A stretch of 16,775 nucleotides of DNA. Origin: an uncultured Collinsella sp. (GTDB lineage: Bacteria > Actinomycetota > Coriobacteriia > Coriobacteriales > Coriobacteriaceae). Location: positions 1-16,775 of the forward strand of contig URBP01000045.1 of NCBI GenBank assembly GCA_900546105.1, given 5' to 3'. The position numbers and the translations under genes are program-made. The notes under the pieces were generated by a model that saw nothing but the letters and a program-made list of their open reading frames with translations, was not told the origin of the DNA and ran no database searches. This document shows positions 1 through 7,689 of the stretch, in pieces; within the stretch, counting starts at the first letter, position 1, and each line of letters starts with the position of its first letter.

Positions 1-308
1 TCGAGGTGCTCGACTTCCACAACTTCATGGCCGCGAGCCACCTCATCCTCACCGACTCCGGCGGCATCCAGGAGGAGGCCCCGAGCCTCGGCAAACCGGT
101 GCTCGTCATGCGCGACACCACGGAGCGTCCCGAGGGCGTGGCCGCCGGCACGCTGAAGCTCGTCGGCACCGAGGAGGACGTGATCTACCGCGAGTTCAGC
201 CGCCTGCTCAGCGATCAGGCCGAGTACGAGGTCATGAGTCATGCGTCGAATCCTTACGGTGACGGACATGCGAGTGAGCGAATTGCGGACGTTATTGGAG
301 GTAAATAG
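1..308 (+). CDS. wecB: UDP-N-acetylglucosamine 2-epimerase, C-terminal part (5' end outside window)
   Basis: The reading frame is open from the left edge (first full codon at base 3) to TAG at 306-308, so only about the last 100 residues are seen. The stretch TDSGGIQEEAPSLGKPV followed by VMRDTTERPEG is the signature of the non-hydrolysing UDP-GlcNAc 2-epimerase family, which interconverts UDP-GlcNAc and UDP-ManNAc in the cytoplasm. The signature residues bind UDP in the C-terminal Rossmann half. This would supply ManNAc-type precursors to the polysaccharide genes that follow. The first 230 or so bases are strongly GC-rich (79 of the first 120 by hand count), while the last 25 codons and the next gene are much AT-richer (45 of 120 GC in 301-420). 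The stop overlaps the next gene's GTG start by one base. Family assignment is firm; the exact sugar product is inferred. Confidence 0.93.
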   Translation, partial: EVLDFHNFMAASHLILTDSGGIQEEAPSLGKPVLVMRDTTERPEGVAAGTLKLVGTEEDVIYREFSRLLSDQAEYEVMSHASNPYGDGHASERIADVIGGK

Positions 309-1261
309 TGAAGCTAAAAAAGAGGTTTACTCTTTCTCTTAAAAACAACCTGCGCTTCATTCCTGATGAGGCATATATGCGTCTCTACTTCAAAGCCAAA
401 CTTCATTACGAGCCTGATTTCGAGTGTCCTAAGACATTCAATGAGAAGCTGCAGTGGTACAAGCTTAACTACCATAATCCAGTTTTGACTCAGCTCGCAG
501 ATAAATATGGCGTGCGCTCTTTCGTCGAACAACGTATTGGGTCCGAGTATCTTGTGCCACTTTTCGGTGTTTTCAATGCAGCTGAAGAGATCGATCTCGA
601 TAAATTGCCGGAGAAGTTTGTGCTTAAATGTACTCACGACTCGCAGAGCACATTTGTTTGCACGGATAAGTCGTATTTTGATTTTGTTGAGGCCAAGAAA
701 CGTCTGAATGTTGCCTTGCATAGAAACTGGTATTGGCAGGGCAGGGAGTGGGCTTATCTCGGTATCACGCCTCGCATTGTGGCGGAAGCATTTCTTGATG
801 AACCTGGAAGAGCGACTCCGACTGATTACAAATTCTATTGTTTTGACGGTAAGGCAGCTCTTGTTCAGACGGACGCCGATCGTTTCACTAATCATGAAAT
901 GCAGTACTTTTCTACTGAATGGGAGCAGCGTGGCGATATCGACCATGAGGTATCTGAGCATGAGCCTACTGTAAAGCCCGAGAACTACGAACTTATGCTT
1001 GAGCTTTCCGAGAAACTCTCTGATGGTTTCCCTCACGTGCGGGTTGACTGGTACAACATTAGCGGTAAACCTTACTTTGGCGAGATGACTTTCTATACCG
1101 GAGGCGGATACGATCCCTTCTATGCACTAGAGGAGCAACCCGATAGACTTGACCGAGAGCTTGGCGATTTGTTTGTTTTGCCAACTGTTTCCCATTTAGA
1201 AAAGTACTGCGATTGGTCTTGCCCTTCTTCTAAAAGATCTTTAGGTGCTGATAATGCCTAA
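308..1261 (+). CDS. TupA-like ATP-grasp polysaccharide-modifying protein
   Basis: This 317-residue cytoplasmic protein starts at GTG 308, sharing a base with the preceding stop, so translation is probably coupled. It matches the ATP-grasp TupA family (often labelled 'glycosyltransferase'). The N-terminal PKTFNEKLQWYKL (41-53) is typical, FVLKCTH (104-110) fits the ATP-binding lysine strand, PTDYKFYCFDGK (171-182) the central motif, and VRVDWY...YFGEMTF (244-262) supplies the acidic metal-binding residues. TupA was named from teichuronopeptide synthesis in alkaliphilic Bacillus, and ATP-grasp enzymes usually ligate a carboxylate to an amine. Attachment of an amino acid or similar group to the polysaccharide is therefore a reasonable inference, but the substrate is unknown. 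Composition is AT-richer than the upstream gene. The 3' end overlaps the next gene by 8 bp. Confidence 0.85.
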   Translation: MKLKKRFTLSLKNNLRFIPDEAYMRLYFKAKLHYEPDFECPKTFNEKLQWYKLNYHNPVLTQLADKYGVRSFVEQRIGSEYLVPLFGVFNAAEEIDLDKLPEKFVLKCTHDSQSTFVCTDKSYFDFVEAKKRLNVALHRNWYWQGREWAYLGITPRIVAEAFLDEPGRATPTDYKFYCFDGKAALVQTDADRFTNHEMQYFSTEWEQRGDIDHEVSEHEPTVKPENYELMLELSEKLSDGFPHVRVDWYNISGKPYFGEMTFYTGGGYDPFYALEEQPDRLDRELGDLFVLPTVSHLEKYCDWSCPSSKRSLGADNA

Positions 1262-2309
1262 AGTGTTGATGATTGGCCCGAGTCTTGATGCTATGGGTGG
1301 CATCTCCACGGTTGAAAACAACATTATGAAGTGGTCGAATCGTAACGAAGGTTCAATAGAATTCATTTCGACAACTGCTGAGGGCGGGAAGTTCAAGAAG
1401 CTCTCCATTGCCCTTGTGGCTTATATGAAATATCTCAGTAGGCTCAACGCGTGCGATCTCGTACATGTGCATATGGCGTCTCGTGGCAGCTATCGCCGAA
1501 AAAAGATCTTCATGAGGGCGGCCTTCTTTCGAAACAAACCCGTTCTTCTCCATCTGCATGGTAGCGAGTTCGGTGTTTGGTTTGACGAAGAATGTAGCGA
1601 GGCTGAGAGACGCGATATCTCGCATTCCTTTGATTGTTGCTCAAAGGTGGTCGTTCTGTCGGAGGAGTGGAAGGAATTCCTTCTAAAAAGGCACATCTGT
1701 TCCTTGGATCGTATCGTGGTGGTGCATAACGCCGTTGACGTTCCTGAGGTTAACGCTATTGATTATTCGTGCAATACGGTTTTGTTCATGGGGCGTCTTG
1801 ATGCGCGCAAGAGTCCGGATTTACTTTTGCGCGCTGCTAAGCGCGTTCTTAAGACTCATCCCGATGCGCGTTTTGTCTTTGGCGGAGACGGGGATGTGCC
1901 AGCATATGAACAACTGGCGGATGAACTTGGAATTGGTGACAGGTGCAGCTTTATAGGCTGGGCTAAAGGTGAAAAAAAAGACGAAGCCTTTCGCAACAGT
2001 AGCATGTTCTGCCTTCCTTCGAAGAATGAGGGCATGCCTATGAGTGTGCTTGAGGCAATGTCGTACGGACTTGCTACCATTGCGACTCCTGTCGGGGGTA
2101 TTCCACAAGTCATTACCGACGGCGTAGACGGAATTATGTTTCCAGTTGATGATGTTGATGCGTTGGCCACTAAGCTCGAGAATCTCATGAGCGATATCTC
2201 TTACAAGGAAATGATTGGAATTCAGGGACGAGCTCGCATAAAAGATGCCTTTTCCCTTACGGCGTTTATGAACCGGCTTGGCATGGTTTACGAAGATATT
2301 TGCCGGTGA
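1254..2309 (+). CDS. Glycosyltransferase family 4 (GT-B fold)
   Basis: The 351-residue protein starts at ATG 1254, chosen over the in-frame GTG at 1245 because AGGTG at 1243-1247 lies six bases upstream of the ATG. The N-terminal domain carries the glycine loop MGGIST (14-19) that contacts the acceptor or nucleotide sugar. The C-terminal domain carries GRLDARKSP (180-188), FGGDGD (209-214) and KNEGMPMSVLEAMSYG (257-272), whose E259 and E267 form the EX7E motif of retaining GT4 enzymes, followed by TPVGGIPQVI. Length is typical of the family. It would add one sugar to the lipid-linked repeat unit at the inner membrane face. It overlaps the upstream gene by 8 bp and is followed by a 79-bp gap. 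Donor and acceptor cannot be read from the sequence. Confidence 0.93.
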   Translation: MPKVLMIGPSLDAMGGISTVENNIMKWSNRNEGSIEFISTTAEGGKFKKLSIALVAYMKYLSRLNACDLVHVHMASRGSYRRKKIFMRAAFFRNKPVLLHLHGSEFGVWFDEECSEAERRDISHSFDCCSKVVVLSEEWKEFLLKRHICSLDRIVVVHNAVDVPEVNAIDYSCNTVLFMGRLDARKSPDLLLRAAKRVLKTHPDARFVFGGDGDVPAYEQLADELGIGDRCSFIGWAKGEKKDEAFRNSSMFCLPSKNEGMPMSVLEAMSYGLATIATPVGGIPQVITDGVDGIMFPVDDVDALATKLENLMSDISYKEMIGIQGRARIKDAFSLTAFMNRLGMVYEDICR

Positions 2310-2388
2310 GACTCGCTTTCTTGGGCGATATTGGAGACCCGTCAGACTCCGTTTCTTATTTCCAAGTTGCACATTTAGGAGCGTGACG

Positions 2389-3189
2389 ATGGATAAGACT
2401 ATTCATTACTGCTGGTTCGGAGGCAATCCGCTCTCTGAGACTGCTGTGAGGTCCTTGGCTTCGTGGGAGAAGTTTGCGCCTGGGTTTGAGGTCAAGCAGT
2501 GGAATGAGGATAACTTCGACTTCGCATCATGCTCTTGGTCAAGGGGCGCGTATGCGGCGGGCCTCTGGGCATTTGTGTCGGACTACGCTCGCTTTAAGGT
2601 CTTGTATGAGTACGGCGGCATCTATATGGATATCGGCAGCGAGCTCATACGAGACATATCGCCTCTCATGGAAAGCATTCCTTTCACTGCAATCGAAGAA
2701 TCCTCGTTGACTGCCACCACCGGCTTGATTGTTGCTGTTGAGCCTCATGACCCTGTAATTCGCGCATGCGTGGAACGATATGAGTCGATGGAGTTCTCCT
2801 GTGATCCTGATTTTCTCGACAAGATCACGGTGAATGAGGTATTCACTGCTGAGCTTCAAAAAATCGGCTTTGAACGCGTGAATAAAGAGCAGCATTTCGG
2901 TGGCTGGCTTGCCTTGGACTCCAAAGCGTTCAACCCCGTTTACGGTTTCGGCGGTTATCACATCAAGCGTGAAACCTACAGCATCCATCGCTCTTCGGGA
3001 AGCTGGGTTGAGCCCAAATATCGCATCAAGCGGAAGGTTGTGCGTATGTGTTCCCCTTTCATTGGGCGAAGGCTTTCGCAGATTTTGGGTCGAATTCTCA
3101 TGGAGCTTAGTGACGGTGGCTTGGTTGTAGGAACTAAGAGAATCTTTGGCGTTGTTCGCGAAAAGATTGCTAGAGGAGAGAGAAGTTAG
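2389..3189 (+). CDS. GT32-like (Gly_transf_sug) capsular glycosyltransferase
   Basis: ATG 2389 is chosen because AGGAG (2377-2381) lies seven bases upstream and the product then begins MDKTIHYCWFGGNPLSE, the usual N-terminus of this family (IPKIIHYCWFG-type). The frame extends upstream to 2278, but that stretch overlaps the previous gene. The 266-residue protein contains SDYARFKVLYEYGGIYMD (64-81), the DXD-region block of Gly_transf_sug/OCH1-like enzymes, and IHRSSGSW (199-206), matching the C-terminal His...SW motif. The usual DXD is here D81-I82-G83 followed by S-E, so the second acidic residue is displaced. No signal peptide is seen. It would transfer a sugar to the repeat unit in the cytoplasm. 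Family is clear, specificity unknown. Confidence 0.9.
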   Translation: MDKTIHYCWFGGNPLSETAVRSLASWEKFAPGFEVKQWNEDNFDFASCSWSRGAYAAGLWAFVSDYARFKVLYEYGGIYMDIGSELIRDISPLMESIPFTAIEESSLTATTGLIVAVEPHDPVIRACVERYESMEFSCDPDFLDKITVNEVFTAELQKIGFERVNKEQHFGGWLALDSKAFNPVYGFGGYHIKRETYSIHRSSGSWVEPKYRIKRKVVRMCSPFIGRRLSQILGRILMELSDGGLVVGTKRIFGVVREKIARGERS

Positions 3190-3190
3190 A

Positions 3191-3721
3191 GTGGACGTAT
3201 TCGCTAAAGATACTTATCACTATTTCGGTACGCAAGGCGTAAAGCTCGGCCGGTTATTAGGTGATTTTGGCTACCGCTATGTTTTCTATCTAAGGATGTG
3301 TCAGGCAGGGGGTTTGCGAAAACTCCTCTTCACGCTTCCGAGGAAACATCTTTCCAGGAAGTGTGGACTCGAGATTTCGCCATCAACTCAAATTGGTCAA
3401 GGCTTCTACATTGGTCACCCTTACGGCATTACTGTAAACGCCGGCGCGAAGTTCGGCCGTAACGTGAACATCCATAAGGGATGCACCATCGGCCAAGAAA
3501 ACCGTGGCCATAGAAAGGGCGTCCCTACGATTGGTGACCGCGTATATCTCGGTATTAACTCGACGGTTGCAGGTAATGTGACCATTGGAAACGATGTCTT
3601 TATTGCCTCCAATACCTTTGTTAACCAGGATATTCCCGATCATTCGATAGTCATTGGCAACCCGTGCAAGATTATCGAAACCGATAACGCTACTGAAGGT
3701 TACATCATCAATTTGGTTTAA
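3191..3721 (+). CDS. CysE-like hexapeptide O-acetyltransferase
   Basis: The likely start is GTG 3191, one base after the previous stop, with the purine-rich AGAGGAGAGAGAAG tract (3172-3185) upstream; this gives 176 residues. An alternative in-frame start at 3146 lies inside the preceding gene. The C-terminal half (about 66-160) is a left-handed beta-helix of hexapeptide turns: IGQGFYIGHPYG, AGAKFGRNVNIHKGCTIG, PTIGDRVYLGINSTVAGNVTIG (with V/I/L at every sixth position), ending IVIGNPCKII. H76 in the IGHPYG turn aligns with the catalytic histidine of serine acetyltransferases. Within a capsule operon this class normally transfers acetyl from acetyl-CoA to a sugar hydroxyl, not to serine. A short N-terminal arm resembles that of exopolysaccharide serine-acetyltransferase-like proteins. 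The acetylated sugar is unknown. Confidence 0.88.
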   Translation: MDVFAKDTYHYFGTQGVKLGRLLGDFGYRYVFYLRMCQAGGLRKLLFTLPRKHLSRKCGLEISPSTQIGQGFYIGHPYGITVNAGAKFGRNVNIHKGCTIGQENRGHRKGVPTIGDRVYLGINSTVAGNVTIGNDVFIASNTFVNQDIPDHSIVIGNPCKIIETDNATEGYIINLV

Positions 3722-3751
3722 CGAGCTTGCGAATAGTTAGGCGGTAAGATA

Positions 3752-4837
3752 TTGAAACGCATAGGCATCCTCACATTTTCGAATACCGTAAATTATGGTG
3801 CTTCGCTACAAGCATGTGCTCTGCGCAGGACCGTGATGTCGTTGGGCTGCGACTGCGAAGTGCTCAATTACAGCAATAAGGAACTCGATGATCGAGAGTT
3901 GGGTACGTGCTTCTCGTTCAATCCTTCGGATGCCGTTCGCTATTTCCTTCGCAGGGGTTTTGAGCGCCAGAGGCTTAATTCGTTCAGTCGATTTGCTAAG
4001 CGCAATCTAAGCCCTACGGGAAAGCTGGATAAGCAAGCTCTTATTGATAGAGCCAAGAGCCTCGACTGCGTCCTCATTGGCAGCGATCAGGTTTTCAATC
4101 CTCGGGTTAATGGGCATGACCCAGTCTTCTTGGGTGAAGGCATCGCTGAAGTTACAAAGGTCGCGTCTTATGCTGCCAGTCTGGGAGATGCGACGGCGGA
4201 ATCCATTTTGGCATGCGATGAAGGCGCGGCCGACAGGCTGGCAAAGTTCACTGGTCTTTCCGTTAGGGAACCGAGCTCTATGGAGGTCCTTAGCGAGATG
4301 GGGCTCGAATCTGTATTTATGCCTGATCCGACCCTGCTTCTTACGGGCGATGACTGGTCGGCGTTAGCCTCAGATGACGGCTTGGATACGATACCTCAAT
4401 CCTATGTTCTGCTTTATACGCTTAACTCTGAGCAAAAACTCGTGGATCGAGCTAGGAAGATCGCCAGCGAGCTCGGCGTTCCTGTCGTCTGCATTCATTA
4501 CAACACGAAGAAATTCCCCGGCATGATTAACGTGAGGGGTATCGGTCCGGCTGCTTTCTTGAAGCTTGTTAGTGAGGCGTCGTTTGTTTGCACGGACTCC
4601 TTCCACGGCGCCTGCTTCTCCATGAATTTCAATAAGTCGTTTGTCGTTAAAACGTCGGACTCCGCCGTTCAGAGTAACGTCAGGATTACAGACCTGCTCG
4701 CACGTTATGGAATTGAGGGTTGTCTGTATCGAGACGAGGTCGTTATTTCGGCTGTTGACTATGGTCATGCAAACCAGACCCTCTCACATGACCGTGATAC
4801 AGCGCGTGCCTTTATCGCTCGCTGCATTGGATTGTAG
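3752..4837 (+). CDS. Polysaccharide pyruvyl transferase family protein
   Basis: The 361-residue protein begins at TTG 3752 with AGGCGG (3740-3745) upstream; the N-terminus KRIGILTFSNTVNYGASLQA is the standard opening of the family. Further signatures are CVLIGSDQVFNP (106-117), SVREPSS (170-176), PDPTLLL (191-197) and TDSFHGACFSMNFNKSFVV (281-299). The family includes CsaB and ExoV and transfers pyruvate from phosphoenolpyruvate as a ketal onto a sugar, giving an anionic polymer. Homologues in capsule clusters often travel with an FrhB-type iron-sulfur protein, and one is present here at 7670. A 30-bp gap separates it from the acetyltransferase. Actual pyruvylation is inferred; some members of the family may use other groups. 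Confidence 0.92.
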   Translation: MKRIGILTFSNTVNYGASLQACALRRTVMSLGCDCEVLNYSNKELDDRELGTCFSFNPSDAVRYFLRRGFERQRLNSFSRFAKRNLSPTGKLDKQALIDRAKSLDCVLIGSDQVFNPRVNGHDPVFLGEGIAEVTKVASYAASLGDATAESILACDEGAADRLAKFTGLSVREPSSMEVLSEMGLESVFMPDPTLLLTGDDWSALASDDGLDTIPQSYVLLYTLNSEQKLVDRARKIASELGVPVVCIHYNTKKFPGMINVRGIGPAAFLKLVSEASFVCTDSFHGACFSMNFNKSFVVKTSDSAVQSNVRITDLLARYGIEGCLYRDEVVISAVDYGHANQTLSHDRDTARAFIARCIGL

Positions 4838-4853
4838 GTGTCGTTTCTGGCTT

Positions 4854-6344
4854 ATGTTTGCAAAGAATACTTTTTGGAACTTGGTCTACCAGTTGACCGC
4901 TATCGTTGCCGGCTTCCTCGTCCCAAGGGCGATTATTGGCGTATATGGATCCGAGGTTAACGGTCTGGTGACCTCTCTAACTCAGTTTATTGGTTATTTC
5001 GCACTTGTCGAAGCTGGTATTTCTGGTGCGGCGACCTTCGCTCTATATAAGCCTATTGCTAAGGGCGACTGGGATGGGATTAACGTCGTGGCTTCGGCCT
5101 CGAAGGTCTTTTATCAGAAGTCGGGCATGTTGTTTCTTGTCTTGCTGGTTGGCCTTTCGGTCGTTTATCCCATATTTGTCTCGGTAGGTTCGCTTGCGCC
5201 TTGGGAGATCATGGTGCTTACCTTCCTGTTGGGTGCCAAGATCGTCGTGGATTTCTTTTCCCTCGCCAAGTACCAAGTTTTCCTTACCGCCGATCAAAAG
5301 AACTGGCTCATTCAACTCGCATCGACGGTCTTCACGCTGGTTAACACGGCCGTCATTTTCTTCTTTGCCTATCTCCATGCTCCTGTTGTCGCTGTCTATG
5401 CGTTGGCTCTCTCTGCGGTTTTTGCGCGCAGCCTGATTCTCGCTCTGTATACACGCCGCCATTATCCGAAGCTCAATTGCAAGGTTGATTACGGTGACTA
5501 TCAGCTACCCCAGAGATGGGATGCGTTGTTTCTCCAAATCTTGGGAGCCGTTCAGTCGGGCGCGCCCGTTATTTTGGCGACCTTCCTCTGTGGGAGCATG
5601 AGTGAAGTTAGCGTTCTTGCTGTTTACATGCTCGTATCTACGGGGCTACAGATGATTCCGAATGTCCTTGGTACAGGGCTTCAGGCGCTCTTTGGTCGAC
5701 AGATTGCTGAGGGAGACTACGAGGGTCTTCGGTCTTCCTATAAGCCATATCGAGCGCTTGTGTACGCAGTCTCCGCTGTGGCATGCGGATGTGCTTTTTC
5801 ATTGATTATGCCGTTTGTTGATTTGTATGCAGGCGGGTTTCACGATGCAAATTACCACAATGTCCTGCTCGGTTTCCTCGTCGTCCTAAATGTTTTTCTC
5901 TATCATGGCAAGTCGTCCCAGGGCCTACTTGTAATTGCTGCTGGCATGTACCGTGAGACTAGGGCGCAGACCTGCTTGCAGGCTGCAATCATTATCGTCT
6001 TGGGTATCCCACTCACAATGCGTTTTGGGGTCGTCGGCACAATTGCTGCGTCCTGCGTATCCAATCTATACCGCGTGATTGACCTTTTGCTCTACGAGCC
6101 TCGTAAAATCTCGAAGGACTCTCTTTCGAGTTCGTTTTGGTCGTTTGGCGTGTATGTATTACAGACCGTTCTCGTGGCCATGCCTGGCTATCTACTGTCT
6201 TGCTTCGCTGGAAGTTGGACAGGATGGATTGCGGTCGCCATCGGTCTTGTCATTTGGGGCGCAGTCGCCGCATGCGCGACGCTCTATTTCTTCGACAGGC
6301 CTAGCTATAGTTCGATTATTGGTCGTTTTATGAGGATTAAATAG
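4854..6344 (+). CDS. wzx: Wzx-type oligosaccharide flippase (MOP superfamily)
   Basis: The best start is ATG 4854, giving MFAKNTFWNLVYQLTAIVAGFLVPRAIIGVYG; the frame is open upstream only as an overlap into the pyruvyl transferase gene. The nearest ribosome site, AGGTG (4836-4840), is rather distant at 13 bases. The 496-residue product is strongly hydrophobic throughout, with about 12-14 membrane segments separated by short charged loops, and the N-terminal NxxW/LVPRxI pattern of polysaccharide flippases is visible. Length matches the family. It would move undecaprenyl-linked repeat units across the cytoplasmic membrane for the Wzy polymerase encoded next, one base downstream. The substrate is presumably the unit made by the preceding genes. 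Distinguishing Wzx from other MOP exporters rests on operon context. Confidence 0.9.
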   Translation: MFAKNTFWNLVYQLTAIVAGFLVPRAIIGVYGSEVNGLVTSLTQFIGYFALVEAGISGAATFALYKPIAKGDWDGINVVASASKVFYQKSGMLFLVLLVGLSVVYPIFVSVGSLAPWEIMVLTFLLGAKIVVDFFSLAKYQVFLTADQKNWLIQLASTVFTLVNTAVIFFFAYLHAPVVAVYALALSAVFARSLILALYTRRHYPKLNCKVDYGDYQLPQRWDALFLQILGAVQSGAPVILATFLCGSMSEVSVLAVYMLVSTGLQMIPNVLGTGLQALFGRQIAEGDYEGLRSSYKPYRALVYAVSAVACGCAFSLIMPFVDLYAGGFHDANYHNVLLGFLVVLNVFLYHGKSSQGLLVIAAGMYRETRAQTCLQAAIIIVLGIPLTMRFGVVGTIAASCVSNLYRVIDLLLYEPRKISKDSLSSSFWSFGVYVLQTVLVAMPGYLLSCFAGSWTGWIAVAIGLVIWGAVAACATLYFFDRPSYSSIIGRFMRIK

Positions 6345-6345
6345 G

Positions 6346-7689
6346 ATGAATTATTTCAGCGCGTCTAGGGCCGGTGTTGAGTCTTGCTCTGAGTTAGAGC
6401 GACGCTTTTCCCTAAATGATGGGTCCATGGTGTTCATTCCACTGCTCTTTTACGCCTTTTTCTGCCAATCGCTCGCTGCTTCTGCGCTTGCACTCGATGT
6501 CTGCCTCCTGCTATCTGCTACGGCGTTTCTCCTGCATTTTGTGACTAACAGAAGATTTGCTTGCAAAAGATTTGGCCTTGAGCTGGCTTGGGCACCTTTC
6601 TTTGTGCTGTTCTTTATTCATAGTTTGATATACGGTGTGACTAATTTAACCCTGCTCGTAGTTTATACGCTTCTATTTCTGTGCATGTATGTTGCGGCAG
6701 GCGAGCGATCCTGGGTCACTTCATGCCTTAGGGTTCTTGTCGCCTTTGCAGCATTTCATGCGTTCTGCACCATCGTCTTCTGGCTAGTCCCCGCACTTTA
6801 TCTGCCAGTTAAATCTGCCTTCTTTTCAGGTAGCTATATGGCTAGGGACTATCGCTCTGGCTTCACGGCGCACTACAGCACTAATTCGATTTATTTGAGT
6901 TTGGGTCTCGTCTCTTGGGCCTGTGGTCTTGCTGGTAGCAGGGAAAAGGTTCGGATTAAAGATTTGATGCTGAGCCTGATGCTCTTGCTTGCGCTTTTTC
7001 TGACTACTAAGCGGGGTCCTTTGGTTGCATCCGTTGCTGCTATCGTCATCTCGTATCTGTTCGTAAATAGAAAGAAGCTTTCCGGGACGATGCTCAAGAC
7101 CTTGGTTGTTGCTGCAATCGCTGTAATAGCTGTCGGCGTTCTTGCTACGTTTGTTCCCGCTGTTCAGGCGACTCTTGAGAGGTTTATTGAGCTTTCAGAT
7201 GATGAAACGGGCAATGGCAGAAGCTATTTGTACGATTGCGCTTGGAGTATGTTTTATGCAAAACCCTTACTTGGTTGTGGTTGGGGGACTTATTCCAAGT
7301 ATGTTGCCACTACCTCCCTTGGTGCAATGTACAGCAATCTTGGCTTTTCGTCGATGAGTGCTCACAACGTATACCTTCAGTTGCTTGCCGAGACGGGTGT
7401 GATTGGCCTTGCGGCTTTTGTTGTGCCTGCGTTTCTCTCCATCCTTGCAGCCATGCATCGATCTGAATCTCTTTTAGAGGAAGGTCCTTATGGGGACTCC
7501 TTTTGCTTGTGGGCCTGTTTGGGTGTTCAGATTTTCTTTCTAATTTATTGCTTTTCAGGCAACCCTTTATACGATCCGCAGTGCTACATACCGTATTTCA
7601 TTTCATGTGTGGCGGCGTTTGCTATTTGCGGCTCAGACAAGATGATTCTTAACGATAGGGAGGGATTCCATGGATATCTGCAAAGATAG
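6346..7689 (+). CDS. wzy: Wzy-type O-antigen/capsule polymerase
   Basis: ATG 6346 follows the flippase stop by one base, with AGGA at 6333-6336 as the ribosome site inside the upstream gene. The 447-residue protein has a short soluble N-terminus and then roughly ten or more hydrophobic segments. TKRGPLVA (221-228) and the large extracytoplasmic loop TGNGRSYLYDCAWSMFYA (288-305), KPLLGCGWGTY (306-316) and AHNVYLQLLAETGVIGL (339-355) are the Wzy_C (O-antigen ligase/polymerase) signature, with the H340-N motif preserved. It would link flipped repeat units on the outer membrane face of the cytoplasmic membrane. The neighbouring wzx supports polymerase rather than ligase, since Gram-positive actinobacteria lack lipid A-core. 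Its 3' end overlaps the next gene by 20 bp. Confidence 0.9.
   Translation: MNYFSASRAGVESCSELERRFSLNDGSMVFIPLLFYAFFCQSLAASALALDVCLLLSATAFLLHFVTNRRFACKRFGLELAWAPFFVLFFIHSLIYGVTNLTLLVVYTLLFLCMYVAAGERSWVTSCLRVLVAFAAFHAFCTIVFWLVPALYLPVKSAFFSGSYMARDYRSGFTAHYSTNSIYLSLGLVSWACGLAGSREKVRIKDLMLSLMLLLALFLTTKRGPLVASVAAIVISYLFVNRKKLSGTMLKTLVVAAIAVIAVGVLATFVPAVQATLERFIELSDDETGNGRSYLYDCAWSMFYAKPLLGCGWGTYSKYVATTSLGAMYSNLGFSSMSAHNVYLQLLAETGVIGLAAFVVPAFLSILAAMHRSESLLEEGPYGDSFCLWACLGVQIFFLIYCFSGNPLYDPQCYIPYFISCVAAFAICGSDKMILNDREGFHGYLQR

Noticed and set aside
314..1036. Long minus-strand open frame (240 residues) opposite the ATP-grasp gene
   Set aside because: The plus frame has clear family motifs and a coupled start; the minus translation has no recognisable motif.
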